From positions 18,646,084 to 18,710,083 of the forward strand of contig NC_049987.1 of assembly GCF_000003815.2 (NCBI RefSeq): a stretch of DNA of 64,000 nucleotides, written 5' to 3'. Below are positions 43,242 to 54,638 of this stretch, in pieces. The notes below the pieces were generated by a model, which saw only the letters and a list, made by a program, of their open reading frames with translations, searched no databases and had not been told where the DNA came from. How positions within the stretch are numbered: the first letter of the stretch is position 1; each line of letters opens with the position of its first letter. A program made the translations under genes and the position numbers. This stretch comes from Branchiostoma floridae. Taxonomy: Eukaryota; Chordata; Leptocardii; Amphioxiformes; Branchiostomatidae.

Positions 43242-46200
43242 CTACTTCCGGTAGGTCAGAACCACCTTGTAGGGTGCAGGTTGGCAGACATTTCCGCCTC
43301 CCGTTTCATCAGAGCTGAAGTCAGTTGGCCTTTCTCCTTTCGGGAAGCTGAAGTGGAAGTTTTGAACCAGTCCGCCCAACAGGAGATACGTATCGGCCAT
43401 GCCCATTTTGTCTCCTGGGCATGCACGGCGACCAACACTAAGGAAAAGAAAAACAGGTGGACATTATTAGATTAGGGCGCGGTCACATAGGTCGTACGAT
43501 CGTCGTACGATCGCTAACTTAGGGCAATTTGGAGGACAGAATGTAAGTCTCCCGCAAAGCTCAACTGTCTTGGTACACAGAATGCTGTTTTGAATCCATG
43601 TCGATGTTTTTTTTTTCTCTCACGGGCGGATTTATTTGATCCACCCACACCGAGAAGGACCTCTACTCTCATCGAAAAGTGAGGCGGGTTCTTTTATGCG
43701 CACGAGATGTGGGTCTTCTCAAACACAATAGAGATATGGGTTTAAGCCACATCGAGTAAATTTTATGGATGGCACCAGTGTGCTAATTGATTTTTGTCTG
43801 ATTTTAGAAAAAAAAAATTTTCTTCTTCGGAGATGGTCAACATGACGAGAAAGTACCAAAATGGGAAAATACGTCGTGTTGTAGCCTAATGATTGTACTT
43901 GTAGAAGTAACGGTACTACACTATCCAAAAACTAGCTCAGTTCTTGAATACAGGAATGAATGACTTGTTGGCGCTGACACCATGTCTTGTCACTTCGATT
44001 CTTGGTAAAGCGTTTCCTGCCAGTGTCTATTTTGAAAATGTAGCCATCTTGTTTTCTTTTTTCTTATTGTTCTTTGCAGTCCGCAGAGGATGTCATCCAT
44101 GAAATGTACTTGCTGTGGCCGTAGACGAAATTCTGAATCATTGCCTATGTCATCATACTGACCTAAAAGGCATCAGGGCAAAAGGCTTTGGTATGAGCTT
44201 GCCAGTCTCATCCAGGAAACGTTCCGGACGGAAGGTGTGAGGATCTCCCCAGATGGCAGGGTCGTGGTGCAGGGCCCACAGGTTCGGCAGTACCACCGTG
44301 CCCTTCGGAATATGGTACCCTCCTGAGAAAGGGATAGGTAACATATTGGACTATAGCCTAGAATCCAATCATCCGTGGCTTGGGGGGCCTACGTAGCTAG
44401 TGTAGGCTCTCTACGGGGCAGCTGAAGCTTTCTGCCTCCGGTGTAATCATCTGCACCCGGTAGCTTCATCTGCCCCGTAGAGAGCCCACACTAGTTACGT
44501 TGGCCACCCACGTCACACATGACTGATTTCCAGGTTACTTAGGCTAACAGTGTGTTAATATGAGAGTGGAAACCTCGTGTCAACCTTACACACTTATGCC
44601 ACATTTTGAGATACTTTCTGAACTCATGATCTGGCTCCAGTGTCCTTCTGAAGGTGTGGCCCAAGTGTGTGTGTGTGTGGTTAGATTGGCGTTTTCCACA
44701 ACCATTTGTACCAAATGTATGTGTAAACGTATTGCTGGGTTCATTGTAACTATTTTTCAGCAATACATAAACACACAGCATCTGGCCCAATGATATAATT
44801 CTTAACAGAATCTTAACACGATTAGTACTGGATATATAGTTTAGTATAGGTTCTGATTATGCTTACGTACGGTTGTATCGTCTCAAAAATAGCATACTAC
44901 CTTTCACCATTAGAAATAAATATAAGTGGTATGATTCAAAATGGATTGCTATGTACGGCGTCAATGGCTTGAAATTACTGGATTCTCTTGTAGCTATGGC
45001 CACGGCACTGTTTTGTATTCTACGACATTTGGAAGTCAGTTCATAGTTTTCATCCTATATTAACGATCTTCTGTTTGGAGTAAAAAATACATTTCATATC
45101 AGCAGAATATAACACAGGGGCAAGTCCGTACTTACGCAGCGAAGTGTCTACAGTCGTAGCATGGGGTAAAGAAAGTGGATCAATCAGCCCCATCCTCAGT
45201 ACTTCATTGACAGTCGCCTCCGTGTATGGAGTATTCTGGCGGTCGGACAGCTCCGGCAGCCTGTCACGGCCCACCACCCTGTCTAATTCTGCAGTCACCT
45301 TCTCCTGTATCTCCAGGTGGGCAGCAAGGTACAGGATGGCCCAGCGTAGGACCTGAGTCGTCGTTTCTGTACCGCCTGTAATAATCAGTGAATTTTTTCT
45401 ACATTCGTGTTCAAAACAAAATTGTTGCGTGTGAGTACAATAACATAAGGAGATTGTTACGCTAGCCTCCATCGCAGTCCTCTAGGAGCGGCTGTTTTTT
45501 TTAGGGGGAGGGGGGCAATCACTGATTCGCAATTTTCAACATATAGGCTATGCGGGGGAGATCGTGACTGGGGCATCTAGAGGCATAAGAACCTTACTCT
45601 CCAAGCAGAGATTGTGTGGGGAAAATCGTGACTTTTCCTTATAGGCCGTCGAAATAGACGGCATATAAGAAAAGGGTCACGATTTTCCTCTGCTTGGAGA
45701 GTATAAGAATCTGGTCCATATGTTGAAAATCGCGAATGTCTGCCTCCCCTAAAAGGCTACAAATAAGTTTACTGTTCGCCTAGTCAGAAACACTATGACT
45801 ATGCGACCAGGGTACCATACAGTGGCAAGAGCACTAATGGTTCAATGTATGAATGTAAAGGTTGGTTTATCAAAAAGGGGCTCCTGACATATTGTTGAGA
45901 CATAAGTATACAAAATTCACCTAAAAAGACGTCAGCTACAATCTGCCGAAGATGAGTGTCTGTCAGAGCAGTGATGTCGTGGGCTCCATCCTCTTCAGCC
46001 TCCTTCTGAGCCTTGATCATGTGATCTGTGACGTCACGCAGATTATCTGTAGAAAAGTAAACAAGGCTGCTGTGTCGTCATGCATCTCATGCAGAGTTTC
46101 TGGTCACAAACTCTGGACAAAATGGACAAACCCTCTGGTCGATAGATTTTTTTGGAATCTTCCGGTTCATATAAAGTCCTCCCTCAATTGCTCGACAGGG

Positions 46201-47433
46201 GGTGGGGGTGGTTTCTGTGTAAAATCTCTCGGGATTTTTTTTTGTCTATTTGCTTTTGAACAGACGAGGACAATGTGGCACTGCACTCAAGTTGCAGTAA
46301 CTTATATTTAACAGTGCCACATACACAGCACATGCAGAAGGTAAAGGATGTCTTTTCTTTTGCCTGCCCGACCGAAGTCAGGTACCCATTCTTTTGACTT
46401 GGCTGAACTGAGGAAGGTCGTACAAAGTTCCCCCTTCCCAAGGTCACAACGTCGAGGGCACGGCGGGTATAGAATTCCGACATCTAGATACCGAGCCGAA
46501 CAGCAGCTGGCTCTAGAAACAGTTTAGCATCCGGGCAAGCTAGACAACGATTGTCGCGTGATCATCGATAAAGAGTATCGTGAAACAGTTAGGTAGATGA
46601 TAGGTAAATAACCATCGCCACCGTTGAGCCCCCTTTACAAATCACGAATTTAGCACGGTCCTGCCGCTGCCNNNNNNNNNNNNNNNNNNNNNNNNNNNNN
46701 NNNNNNNNNNNNNNNNNNNNNNNNNNNNNNNNNNNNNNNNNNNNNNNNNNNNNNNNNNNNNNNNNNNNNNNTGTAAAGGGGCTTTCGGACTCTTACCTGG
46801 GTTGAAGTCCATGCGGTGCTGTTCCACTTGGCGTTTGCAGTAACCCAAAAAGGGCTCCATCAGCTTCTGCAAGTCGGTCTTTGCTGTGTATACATCAGAG
46901 CAGTTTCACTAATTTGTTATTGTGCATTTTCTGATTCAGCAACGGTTTCGGTATTGATCATGCAGATTGATTACATGTAGTTCACACTTCAGTTATCTAC
47001 TATAATTTCAGCTTTTCACTAAATAGAAAGAAAGGACATTTTCACTGTTAGCATATGTAGAAGAAATGCACAGAGCAACTTGTCTTTGAGAAGTGTCAAA
47101 CACTGTTGTTAAAGGTATATGAGAGTACTTGCAACCTGTTAGATTCGCTTCATGTGCATCAAATTGTAGCCCCCCCCCCTCATTCACCATGTACCATTGT
47201 TTTACTATGATACGTTTTGCACACCAAAAATTCTTACTTGCTTTAGACCTACCTCGATTAGGCAGAAACCCAATTGAAGGGTAGATGTCACCGAGAGGGG
47301 GATCTTTTTTTAATAAATCGTCACTGAACTTCATCAGATTCTGGAAATCCTCATCTTCCATCCGGAATCTGATTAATTAACAAAATATTGATATTCCTTA
47401 CAATGGAGTGGATAGATCATTCAAGCACACACG

Positions 47434-47469
<36 letters not shown>

Positions 47470-50450
47470 AACACACACACACACTCATACTAATAGACTC
47501 TCACACACAAATGATGTAATACACACAAACACATGGACACACACAGGCACATCGTGATTGCAAAACAAAAAGTATAATATAAAAGATACGTCGATGAAGT
47601 TTAGACATCCAGATATGCCAAAAAGCAGTTACTCAAGCAACTGGATATGGATATGGATTTTGGAAACGGTCAGACGTTTCAGATAGGATTGGATGTTCCC
47701 AATTCATTTATTAGAGGTGTTGACCACCGACCCTTGCTTCTATGGGTCTGTTAAATGAATGTATACTCTAAATGTGTGATTCAATCAGCCTATATCAAAG
47801 TAGCCTGGGTACCATATGATTTCTACCGGGGCTCCTTGCACTCGTCATTTTTTTAAGGTAGAGAGCATAAAGTAGAAATAGGATGGTACCCAGGCTAATA
47901 TCAAAGAGGTGTTAGAATAAAAACGATCTACATCTTTACCTGACACCAAAGACGACTGGGCAGACAACATTGTAGACCAGATTGAAGATGTGCACATTAA
48001 GATCCACTGCTTGACCCTCGACCTTCGCAAGTTCATCAATGATGTCCCGAAGAGCTTCGTGGGCTTTAGTTTCCAGTTTTGTATCCGAGGCATATTCTCT
48101 AAGATATAAGTATATATACACAGAAATGAACTTTATCATATTAAAAATATGAGCATGTAGCAACAAACGAACTCTCGTTGTTGTCAATGTCATTTTACAA
48201 AGCAACAGTCAAAGGTCAAAACTAATCTATCAAGTTCATATTAATCATGTATCCATCGAACATTTCCCTTTTGCTGGTAACATTTGTACCCGTCCATAAT
48301 ATTTGGAACTAACCTGAGAGCACTCTTGACGAGCTTTCTGTGCTGTTTCCAGGCCGGACTGTAGTCAGCAAAAGCCATGTTTCTCCTACCCTCCGTCCTT
48401 ATATCAACTACAACGCAACACAATGGGTTAATACACAATCAAAATTGCAATCTTTTTAGTCAGCAAAAATAGGAGAAGCTAGACTTATCCGCAGCGCAAA
48501 ACAAAAATTATTTCCACAGAAAAGATATTTGTAACATAACTGAGTCAACTTACAGATGTTACCTATGTGGTGGAGACTGTCATTCTCGTATTATAAGACT
48601 TTTAATTGTAAACCATAGCCGATGCTGTATAGAGCTGATTCTATTTATAAATTTACCAATACTGAATGACTGATGCCATACAAAAAAGTTGTAGTGTCTA
48701 TTGTATTATGCTACAGTCACATAATCAAGCCGACGCCCAGTCAGGTACGGTTCACTGTGTTTTTTTATGCAATTTAACGCTGGAACCTTTGGGTAAAAAA
48801 AGACCCCGGATCCAATATCCACAGGACCACAACCGGTACCCGGTCTGATTTTAAGTGTGAAATGAATATGATGTTGGGTCTTCATCGTTTTTTAGACAAA
48901 TTTGCAGTTTTGGTGCTATGACCCCGGATGGCCCGGGGAAATCCAAAATGGCCGCCGTATCTGGAATGACGCATATAGAGTCCATCGTCAACACCGCATG
49001 CCACGAATAGAAACCATACAGTACTCACGAGATTGTAGATGGGGCCTGCCTGCAAACTGAACACTCTTCTCCACCAGAGCTTCCCGTACGGCATCCACGC
49101 TGTTCAGCACCACCACGTCCGTCATGCCCTGCTTCAGGCTGAAAACGTCGCCATACTTCTTCGCAAGGTCGATGAAGGTCAAATGGGACTTGCCAGCAAA
49201 CACTGTATTAAATGCAGTTAATATCAGTTGATTCTTATTTCCAACATCACAGAATATCACAAACACTGTATTGGCTATTTTGGTTTACATTCTTTTTGGC
49301 ACAACGTACAGTTATCATGACATGGCCATAATGAATTTATATACATTTATCTTGCCATCGAAAAAGATGTAAACGCTATTTCACCTTGATCCGTGGGGTA
49401 ACCTAATATCCGTTGATTTTGAAAACAGTGTATTTAGAAATATGGAGTCGACAGACAGTGGTTTTAAAATGCAATATTTTGAAAATATCACAGTTTCATT
49501 CAAAATGTACCTTTACCTTCATCAGTGGGGTAACCTATTGTCCGTTGTTTTTTAAAAAAAATGTGTATTTAAACATATTACAACTTGAAACCACTGCCCG
49601 TCCAGTTGATATCCATTAACACCTTGTTGGTAAACACACCGAATATAGGTTACCCTGCGGATAATGGTGACCTGGCGTCATATTGACACATTTCATTATG
49701 ATTTTGTTTGTTAAGCTTGCATATAGTCGGTAAATCCCTTTATGGAGTAACACACAGGATTTGTATTGAAGATAACAGTACAATCTGTACATCCGAACAG
49801 GATCCATTTTAACGCCCTATCCGAAGGACGTCCCTATGGCTAACCAAAGCTATGTAATCATTTTCACTTGAGTGAAGTGAGTGAAACACATTTCAGTTCC
49901 AAATGTTCATACAACGAAACCGAAAGAATAACTCTGTTTAGAGAAGCCACAAAGACTTATCCCAACTTCCCCACATTGACAGACGAACAGAAAGCCACTT
50001 TTCTCTTGAAATCGCAGAACCCACAAATCTTAGAAAAAAATGTGGAGCTTTTCGTCTCCCTCTGCTTCCAAAAAAAGAAGTCAAACCCAACCTGTTTAGA
50101 AATAGCCAATACTAGTATTAGAGTAGAATATTGTTTATAATTGTTAATTGTCACTTGTATATCTACTATGTTCATACCATGTACTTGCAATTAGCCCTCG
50201 GGCACGAACTTGCAAATAAACTTCAATTATAAAGTGCCTTTCCGAAAGACACAAAGAAATGTCAGAGGGACTTTAGACCTGTTTACTGTATGCAAAACAC
50301 CCACCCAACATGTGATTACTTACTTGGAAGATTTCCTATGATTGGCCAGGGAAACGGTCCAGGGGGCATCCGCCATCTTTTGATGTACTCCATGAACCAG
50401 GTTACAAAAAGTACAACCAACAGACTTGCAGATATCGTCGTTAACCACAT
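43242..50450 (-). CDS. Cytochrome P450, CYP2 clan (copy B)
   Basis: Ten reverse-strand exons: 50450-50324, 49202-49029, 48407-48314, 48098-47940, 47368-47253, 46883-46797, 46046-45921, 45375-45136, 44322-44163, 43437-43242 (492 aa). Exon lengths equal those of copy A in nine of ten (127, 174, 94, 159, 87, 126, 240, 160, 196 nt); only exon 5 differs, by 6 nt. Motifs: N-terminal anchor then RRWxMPPGP-like hinge (KRWRMPPGP), WKQHR (120-124), I-helix GGTETT (295-300), EVLR (352-355), FRPERF, and heme loop [10 protein letters not shown] with ligand Cys434. All hallmark residues, including the acidic I-helix residue missing in copy A, are present, so it should be an active ER monooxygenase. An assembly gap lies in intron 6, not in coding sequence. 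Introns hold several foldbacks. Substrate unknown. Confidence 0.93.
43620..43745. repeat. SINE-like fragment related to 26090-26470
   Basis: Shares the AAGGACC-TACTCT-GGGTTC-TTTTANG block with 26205-26260. Ends undefined. Confidence 0.45.
44380..44511. mobile_element. Foldback MITE in P450 B intron 8
   Basis: Arms with ACTAGTGTGGGCTCTCTACG and GGGGCAG(A/C)TGAAGCT on both strands around a short loop. Related in motif (GGGCAGATGAAGCTT) to the sequence near 37533 and to 60205-60301. Confidence 0.78.
45502..45751. mobile_element. Nested palindromes in P450 B intron 7
   Basis: An outer pair of arms (TAGGGGGAGG ... TTTTCAACATAT) encloses an inner foldback at 45597-45703 with ACTCTCCAAGCAGAG ends and an AAATCGTGAC arm. 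The inner ends match the terminus of the element at 28095-28272. Confidence 0.75.
46672..46771. other. Assembly gap (100 N) in P450 B intron 6
   Basis: Exactly 100 N; exon 6 begins 26 bases away and is complete. Confidence 0.95.
47405..47480. repeat. (CA)n microsatellite in P450 B intron 4
   Basis: ACACAC runs with a few interruptions, continuing sparsely to about 47555. Confidence 0.9.
47588..47695. mobile_element. Half-copy of the 36050-36320 foldback family (P450 B intron 4)
   Basis: Shares ACGTCGATGAAG, TTAGACATCCAG, GGATATG and GGAAACGGTCAGANGTTTCAG in the same order with P450 A intron 8. The second arm is missing. Confidence 0.65.
47801..47898. mobile_element. Small foldback (TAGCCTGGGTACCAT ends), P450 B intron 4
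   Basis: TAGCCTGGGTACCAT at the left and its reverse complement at the right, with TTTCTAC in both arms. Lies about 40 bases from exon 4. Confidence 0.75.
49382..49672. mobile_element. Copies of the CACCTTTATCCGTGG foldback family (P450 B intron 1)
   Basis: Segments at about 49383, 49512 and (inverted) 49635 contain ACCTTNATC..TGGGGTAACCTA and ATCCGTTG forms also found in the element at 18370-18547. Probably one fuller copy (49510-49672) next to a partial one. Confidence 0.65.
49715..49880. repeat. SINE-like element related to 26090-26470 (P450 B intron 1)
   Basis: Shares GTAACACACNAGG, TACATCCGAACAGGATCC-like and CACTTGAGTGAAGTGAG segments with the dispersed family. Ends approximate. Confidence 0.45.
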
Positions 50451-50799
50451 CTTCCTGCTAGGAAATGAAGATGAAAAAAAGTCGCTAGTACAAATCTACA
50501 CAACCAGTTCATCTCACCTTAGCTGACGCTTCGATGCGTGCCAGACATCTTCCTCAGATTGGAACTGGAGTTCTGCTTCTGTTGCCTTTGTTGGTGGCGC
50601 TTTTTGCGGCGAGAACACAATTGCAATCCCAAACGTGGCTGAGTTTGTACCCCCCCCCCCCTTCCCCTTCATCAAAACGTCAGCTAAGTTGACATTAATT
50701 AACTGTTTGTGCAAAAGAAACCTCCAATATCCTATAATTTACCAACCAAGTGATTATTACAAAGCAGAAAAGGCTGTATGCACCATATATGTACGTCTT

Positions 50800-50843
50800 T
50801 GGTATGACCCGGTTTGAACCCGTGACCTTCTGAATGCAAGGTC
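50800..50843 (-). repeat. Fragment of tRNA-derived SINE head
   Basis: On the reverse strand, GACCTTGCATTCAGAAGGTC and GGTTCAAACCGGGTCATACC match the head of the SINE at 33436-33739. Confidence 0.6.
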
Positions 50844-50911
50844 GCAAATACTCATCATCATCATCATCTTTGATACTGCTTAGCCCACAAAGTGGATTAT
50901 TGCGCAATGAC

Positions 50912-51486
50912 TACCCGGGGGCGACTAGAAACGAAAAACTTATTTAATTGTAATATAATATACAGGATGTTTCTGTTTCTAGTCGGGGGGGGACGTATTG
51001 GACTAAAAAGTATTTGCGTATCGGTTCCGTGGAGATATCTTTTCCTCCGGTTTTTTGCACGTCCCCGGCTTCCCTGGAGCCTTCGGCAACGCTCCCGAGC
51101 CTTTCCGGCTATGGTCGGAAGCGCTTCGGAGGCTCGGGAGCGTTGCCGAAGGCTGTCCCGAACATCGACGAAGATCGACGGAGATCGACGAATTGATCCA
51201 AGATGGCGGACGGAATGAGTTTAGTATGAGTTAGGCATAGCGATCTGTTGACAAAGGTCGCCTTTCGGGCTACTTTGGGGAAAGTGGAGATCGCGAACAC
51301 CCCGGCGCGGTGTGCAAGACTCCAGGGAAGCCGGGGACGTGCAAAAAACCGGAGGAAAAGGTATCTCCACGGAACCGATACGCAAATACTTTTTAGTCCA
51401 ATACGTTCCCCCCCGACTAGAAACAAAAACATCCTGTATATTATATTACAATTAAATAAGTTTTTCGTTTCTAGTCGCCCCGGCTA
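50912..51486. mobile_element. Long-armed palindromic element (575 bp) with 9-bp target-site duplication; MULE-like MITE
   Basis: Flanked by CGCAATGAC at 50903-50911 and 51487-51495. The two ends are near-identical inverted arms of about 165 bp (a handful of differences), starting TA(C/G)CCGGGG.CGACTAGAAACG. Within each arm CGACTAGAAAC recurs inverted about 70 bp inward, and the centre holds another pair of ~22-bp arms (GGCTCGGGAGCGTTGCCGAA at 51132 and its complement at about 51082). Long terminal repeats plus a 9-bp duplication fit Mutator-like elements (family knowledge). No transposase frame. High arm identity suggests a recent insertion. Confidence 0.8.
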
Positions 51487-51589
51487 CGCAATGACCAATA
51501 TTAGTGCATGTGTAGTAACGGGAAAGGACGTGGACATATGCAAAGACAGGTCAAGTGTAATTCAGTGATTTAATGATAGCCAAAGAAAG

Positions 51590-51895
51590 TTGCAAAGGGG
51601 AGTTGGTCTAGGATGTAGTTCAAGGTTAGCGTTTGGACTGTCCACAAACGCCAACACAAAATGCACCAACATATCAGACCACTGCTTTATTCATTTATTC
51701 TGTTGTTTTCAAATATCATACAATGTTTATTCAGTTACAGCTTTGCCTCGAAAATCGACTGTGAATTTAGGCAGATAATACATATGAACGCTCTCAACAG
51801 CTGTAAAGTTTGATCACACTTTGACATGTAATATCACTATGTTTTTTGTAAACAAGACATACCCACGTACCAAATATCAAGACAAGACATCTACT
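51590..51895. repeat. Inverted repeat copy 1 (~300 bp), partner at 54070-54370
   Basis: Contains AACGCCAACACA, AACATATCAGACCACT, TGTAATATCACTAT and ACGTACCAAATATCAAGACA, all found reverse-complemented in the partner about 2.2 kb away. No coding frame. Confidence 0.78.
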
Positions 51896-53155
51896 CTACC
51901 TTGAAAGGGCACTGGCCCGGCAGACCACAAAGAGCAATACAAGAACGACTGAAGGGGAAATTCTACAAAATCCACTGTCATGGAAAGACGACAAAATAAG
52001 TGTGATCTTGCTACATGCATGCTGTCTCCGTGAGGCCATCCCCCGAGCTATATCAATAACACACTGGGACCGTGAACATTGAAGTATACAATCATATTTT
52101 CAACGTTACTATCGTGGCCATAACCCACATCATTTTGGGGGGCAAAAATTCAAGAATGACTTGTATGAAAATGTCTTTGACTAGAGCAAAACAAGTGCTT
52201 TAAAAAAGCTGGCATTTTGCCAAGGTTTGCGTGTGTACACGGTTTTTTCTAGTTATTGGAATGTGCTGAAACTATTGTTTATATTAAATGGATGTAAAAA
52301 AGGAAACAAGAACAATTGAAAATCACCCTCCCCTGGACTCGATCCCGGGTCGCCCGGACCGTAGGTCTGCAAATCAGGCTGACGTCAGAGGTATTTGTGT
52401 AGTGACCCCTGAACCCAGAAGTCACTTCCCTGCATCCTACTGCACTTTTCAGAAAATGATATCTCAGCAATCGTTTACCCCCTGCTTTAACATTTTTACA
52501 TTGTCACGGTCTCCATAGTACATACTACAAATCTGGTAAGTTAGAAGGTCCAGTTCTTTTTGATAATACAGGGCGATCAATGAAAAATCGTGGCAATTTC
52601 CATTTTCGCACTGGAAATCCTACTAATGAATATTAACTAAGTCGCAAAGGAATCTGGGATAGGCTATATGTAACTGTTATATATATATATACGATTTATT
52701 TGGAAAACATTTCATCTTTATGAATTGGTAATACAACATTAAAATGTAAGAGCAATAATTTGATTATATGCTGCATCAATCTTAGGAATATCATACTTCA
52801 TTCATTTAATCTAATCAAATATCAGGCCCCATTACGGACCACAAACAATGACTCATGACAGAGCTTTTAAGAAGTATACAAATGCATTGCAGATTTTAAA
52901 CAGGTCCGTTCATCTCAACATCACAACATCTCAACATCACAACGGCGACTACTCTGGCCACAGGCATTTTGCCACTGCAAGTGGCAAAGTGGCAAAATGC
53001 AAAAAATCGGTATTGAGGTCACTTACCTCAATATAAAGCTTGTCAGGGAGGAGCGATACTTGCAGTACACGTACGGTCCATCCCGGCTAGATAGACAGTG
53101 TAACACCGACATATGTGGACAGGCCTAGGGGACCCATTTTATTGTTGTTCCTTAG

Positions 53156-53797
53156 GCCATGTTGATTTGATTATATGGATGACATCCACCCGCGCATTAC
53201 CTTCCGGCCGTTTCCAAAAATAATAAAAAGTTTTCAACCATACTGTAAATCGTACAATGCAGCTTCAAAATTAGGAAATATATGCTGTGGATTGCAACAA
53301 CAAAAAATATCAGAAAACGTATACTAATGTCATAGAATATTCCAAGGTCAAAGAAGTGCAAAAGAAGAAAAATGAAGAATCAATTGTTCGGTATAATAAA
53401 AAAAAATTCACGGGTCTCAGTGGCAAGTGTGCAGATGTTAACCCACTGGCAGCACCAAATCCGTAGGTGTTTTTTTTTTGCACATTTAGACAGATTAGCC
53501 GTGAGGCTCGGTGGGCGTCACTCCACCGTCATGGGGGCAGGGGCATGGCGAGTTTAGAACTCAGGACCTTCTGATTCTGGCTCCAACGCTCTAGCCGTTA
53601 CGCCAAACAGACACCCATTGCCATTGTTCGGTATAATAACGTTATATTCAGCCATTTGTTCAACCTTCCTGGCCACTTAGATTTCATTATGAAGGCAACT
53701 TTTTTTTTGGTCAAACTTTTTATTTATTTATTCGCACCCTCGCATCAGTTTTTGGGTTTCCAGAGGATGCCATCCATATAATCAAATCAACATGGCC
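53156..53797. repeat. Short inverted repeat pair bracketing ~600 bp
   Basis: GGCCATGTTGATTTGATTAT with ATGGATG following near 53156-53188 recurs as its reverse complement near 53768-53796. The motif ACACCGACATATGTGGACAG occurs next to both (53102 and 53819) and in variant form at about 53880. Confidence 0.65.
53505..53615 (-). repeat. tRNA-derived SINE fragment
   Basis: On the reverse strand: an A-box-like TTTGGCGTAACGGCTAGAG followed by GTCCTGAGTTCTAAACTCG. It resembles the heads of tRNA-derived SINEs; ends uncertain. Confidence 0.45.
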
Positions 53798-53941
53798 TTA
53801 CCTTCGATAGAAGATTAACACCGACATATGTGGACAGAGGATCCGGTTTCTCTAGTTTGTTACCTTGCGCTTAAGGTTAACACCGACATATATCATGTGG
53901 ACTTTCTTTTTGTTATCATTGGTTTGTTATGTTTTCGGTAG

Positions 53942-53943
<2 letters not shown>

Positions 53944-54031
<88 letters not shown>

Positions 54032-54038
54032 TGTGTAT
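53944..54038. repeat. (GT)n microsatellite
   Basis: About 45 GT repeats, becoming GTAT-rich at the right end. It abuts the 54070-54370 repeat and produces a spurious Val/Cys open frame. Confidence 0.95.
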
Positions 54039-54069
54039 GTATGTACTATGCTAGTTGACCAGCATAACT

Positions 54070-54370
54070 CCAGAATGCCTAGATGGCATGTCTTGATATT
54101 TGGTACGTGGGTAGGTCTTGTTTACAAATAATATAGTGATATTACATGTCAAAATGTGATCAAACTTTGCAGCTGCTGCGAGCGTTCAAATGTATTATCT
54201 GCCTAAATTCACTGAAGATTTTTGAGACAAAGCTACCACTGTAAATTACATGTCATTTGAAAACAACAGAATAAATGAATAAAGAAGTGATCTGATATGT
54301 TGGTGCATTCTGTGTTGGCGTTTGTGGATAATCCAAATACTCACCCCAAATCCTTACATCCTCGACAAAC
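54070..54370. repeat. Inverted repeat copy 2 (~300 bp), partner at 51590-51895
   Basis: Reverse-complement match to 51590-51895. On this side the repeat is preceded by a GT microsatellite and AACTCCAGAATGCC. Confidence 0.78.
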
Positions 54371-54501
54371 TCACGTTTGCAACCTTATTCAGCTATTAGA
54401 AAATAGTGCTGTTTGAAAACACCAGCAGTAAGTAAAACTCTACGGACTGCCCTCCATGCATATGTTTGTAGATTTCATTCTGTTACTTCATAAACAATCC
54501 T

Positions 54502-54638
54502 CTAACAGGCTTGGTGGATCGTTTGTCAAAAGGTAGAAATTTGACAAATAGGGAATAGTGTGCTAGGAGAGTCGGCTGGCCACACTATTCCCTCTATTTG
54601 TAATTAATATTTGAACAACGATCCACGGAGCCTGGTAG
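54502..54638. mobile_element. Foldback MITE (~137 bp)
   Basis: Arms CTAACAGGCTTGGTGGATCG and CTACCAGGCTCCGTGGATCG face each other, and AGGGAATAGTGTG pairs at the centre. Confidence 0.75.

Noticed and set aside
51109-51568. Matching ~107-codon frames on both strands near 50.9-51.6 kb
   Set aside because: They are the two arms of the palindromic element read in opposite directions, so the identical N-terminal peptides are a repeat effect.
53865-54131. 88-codon forward frame over the GT microsatellite
   Set aside because: Val/Cys repeats from (GT)n; no flanking conserved sequence.
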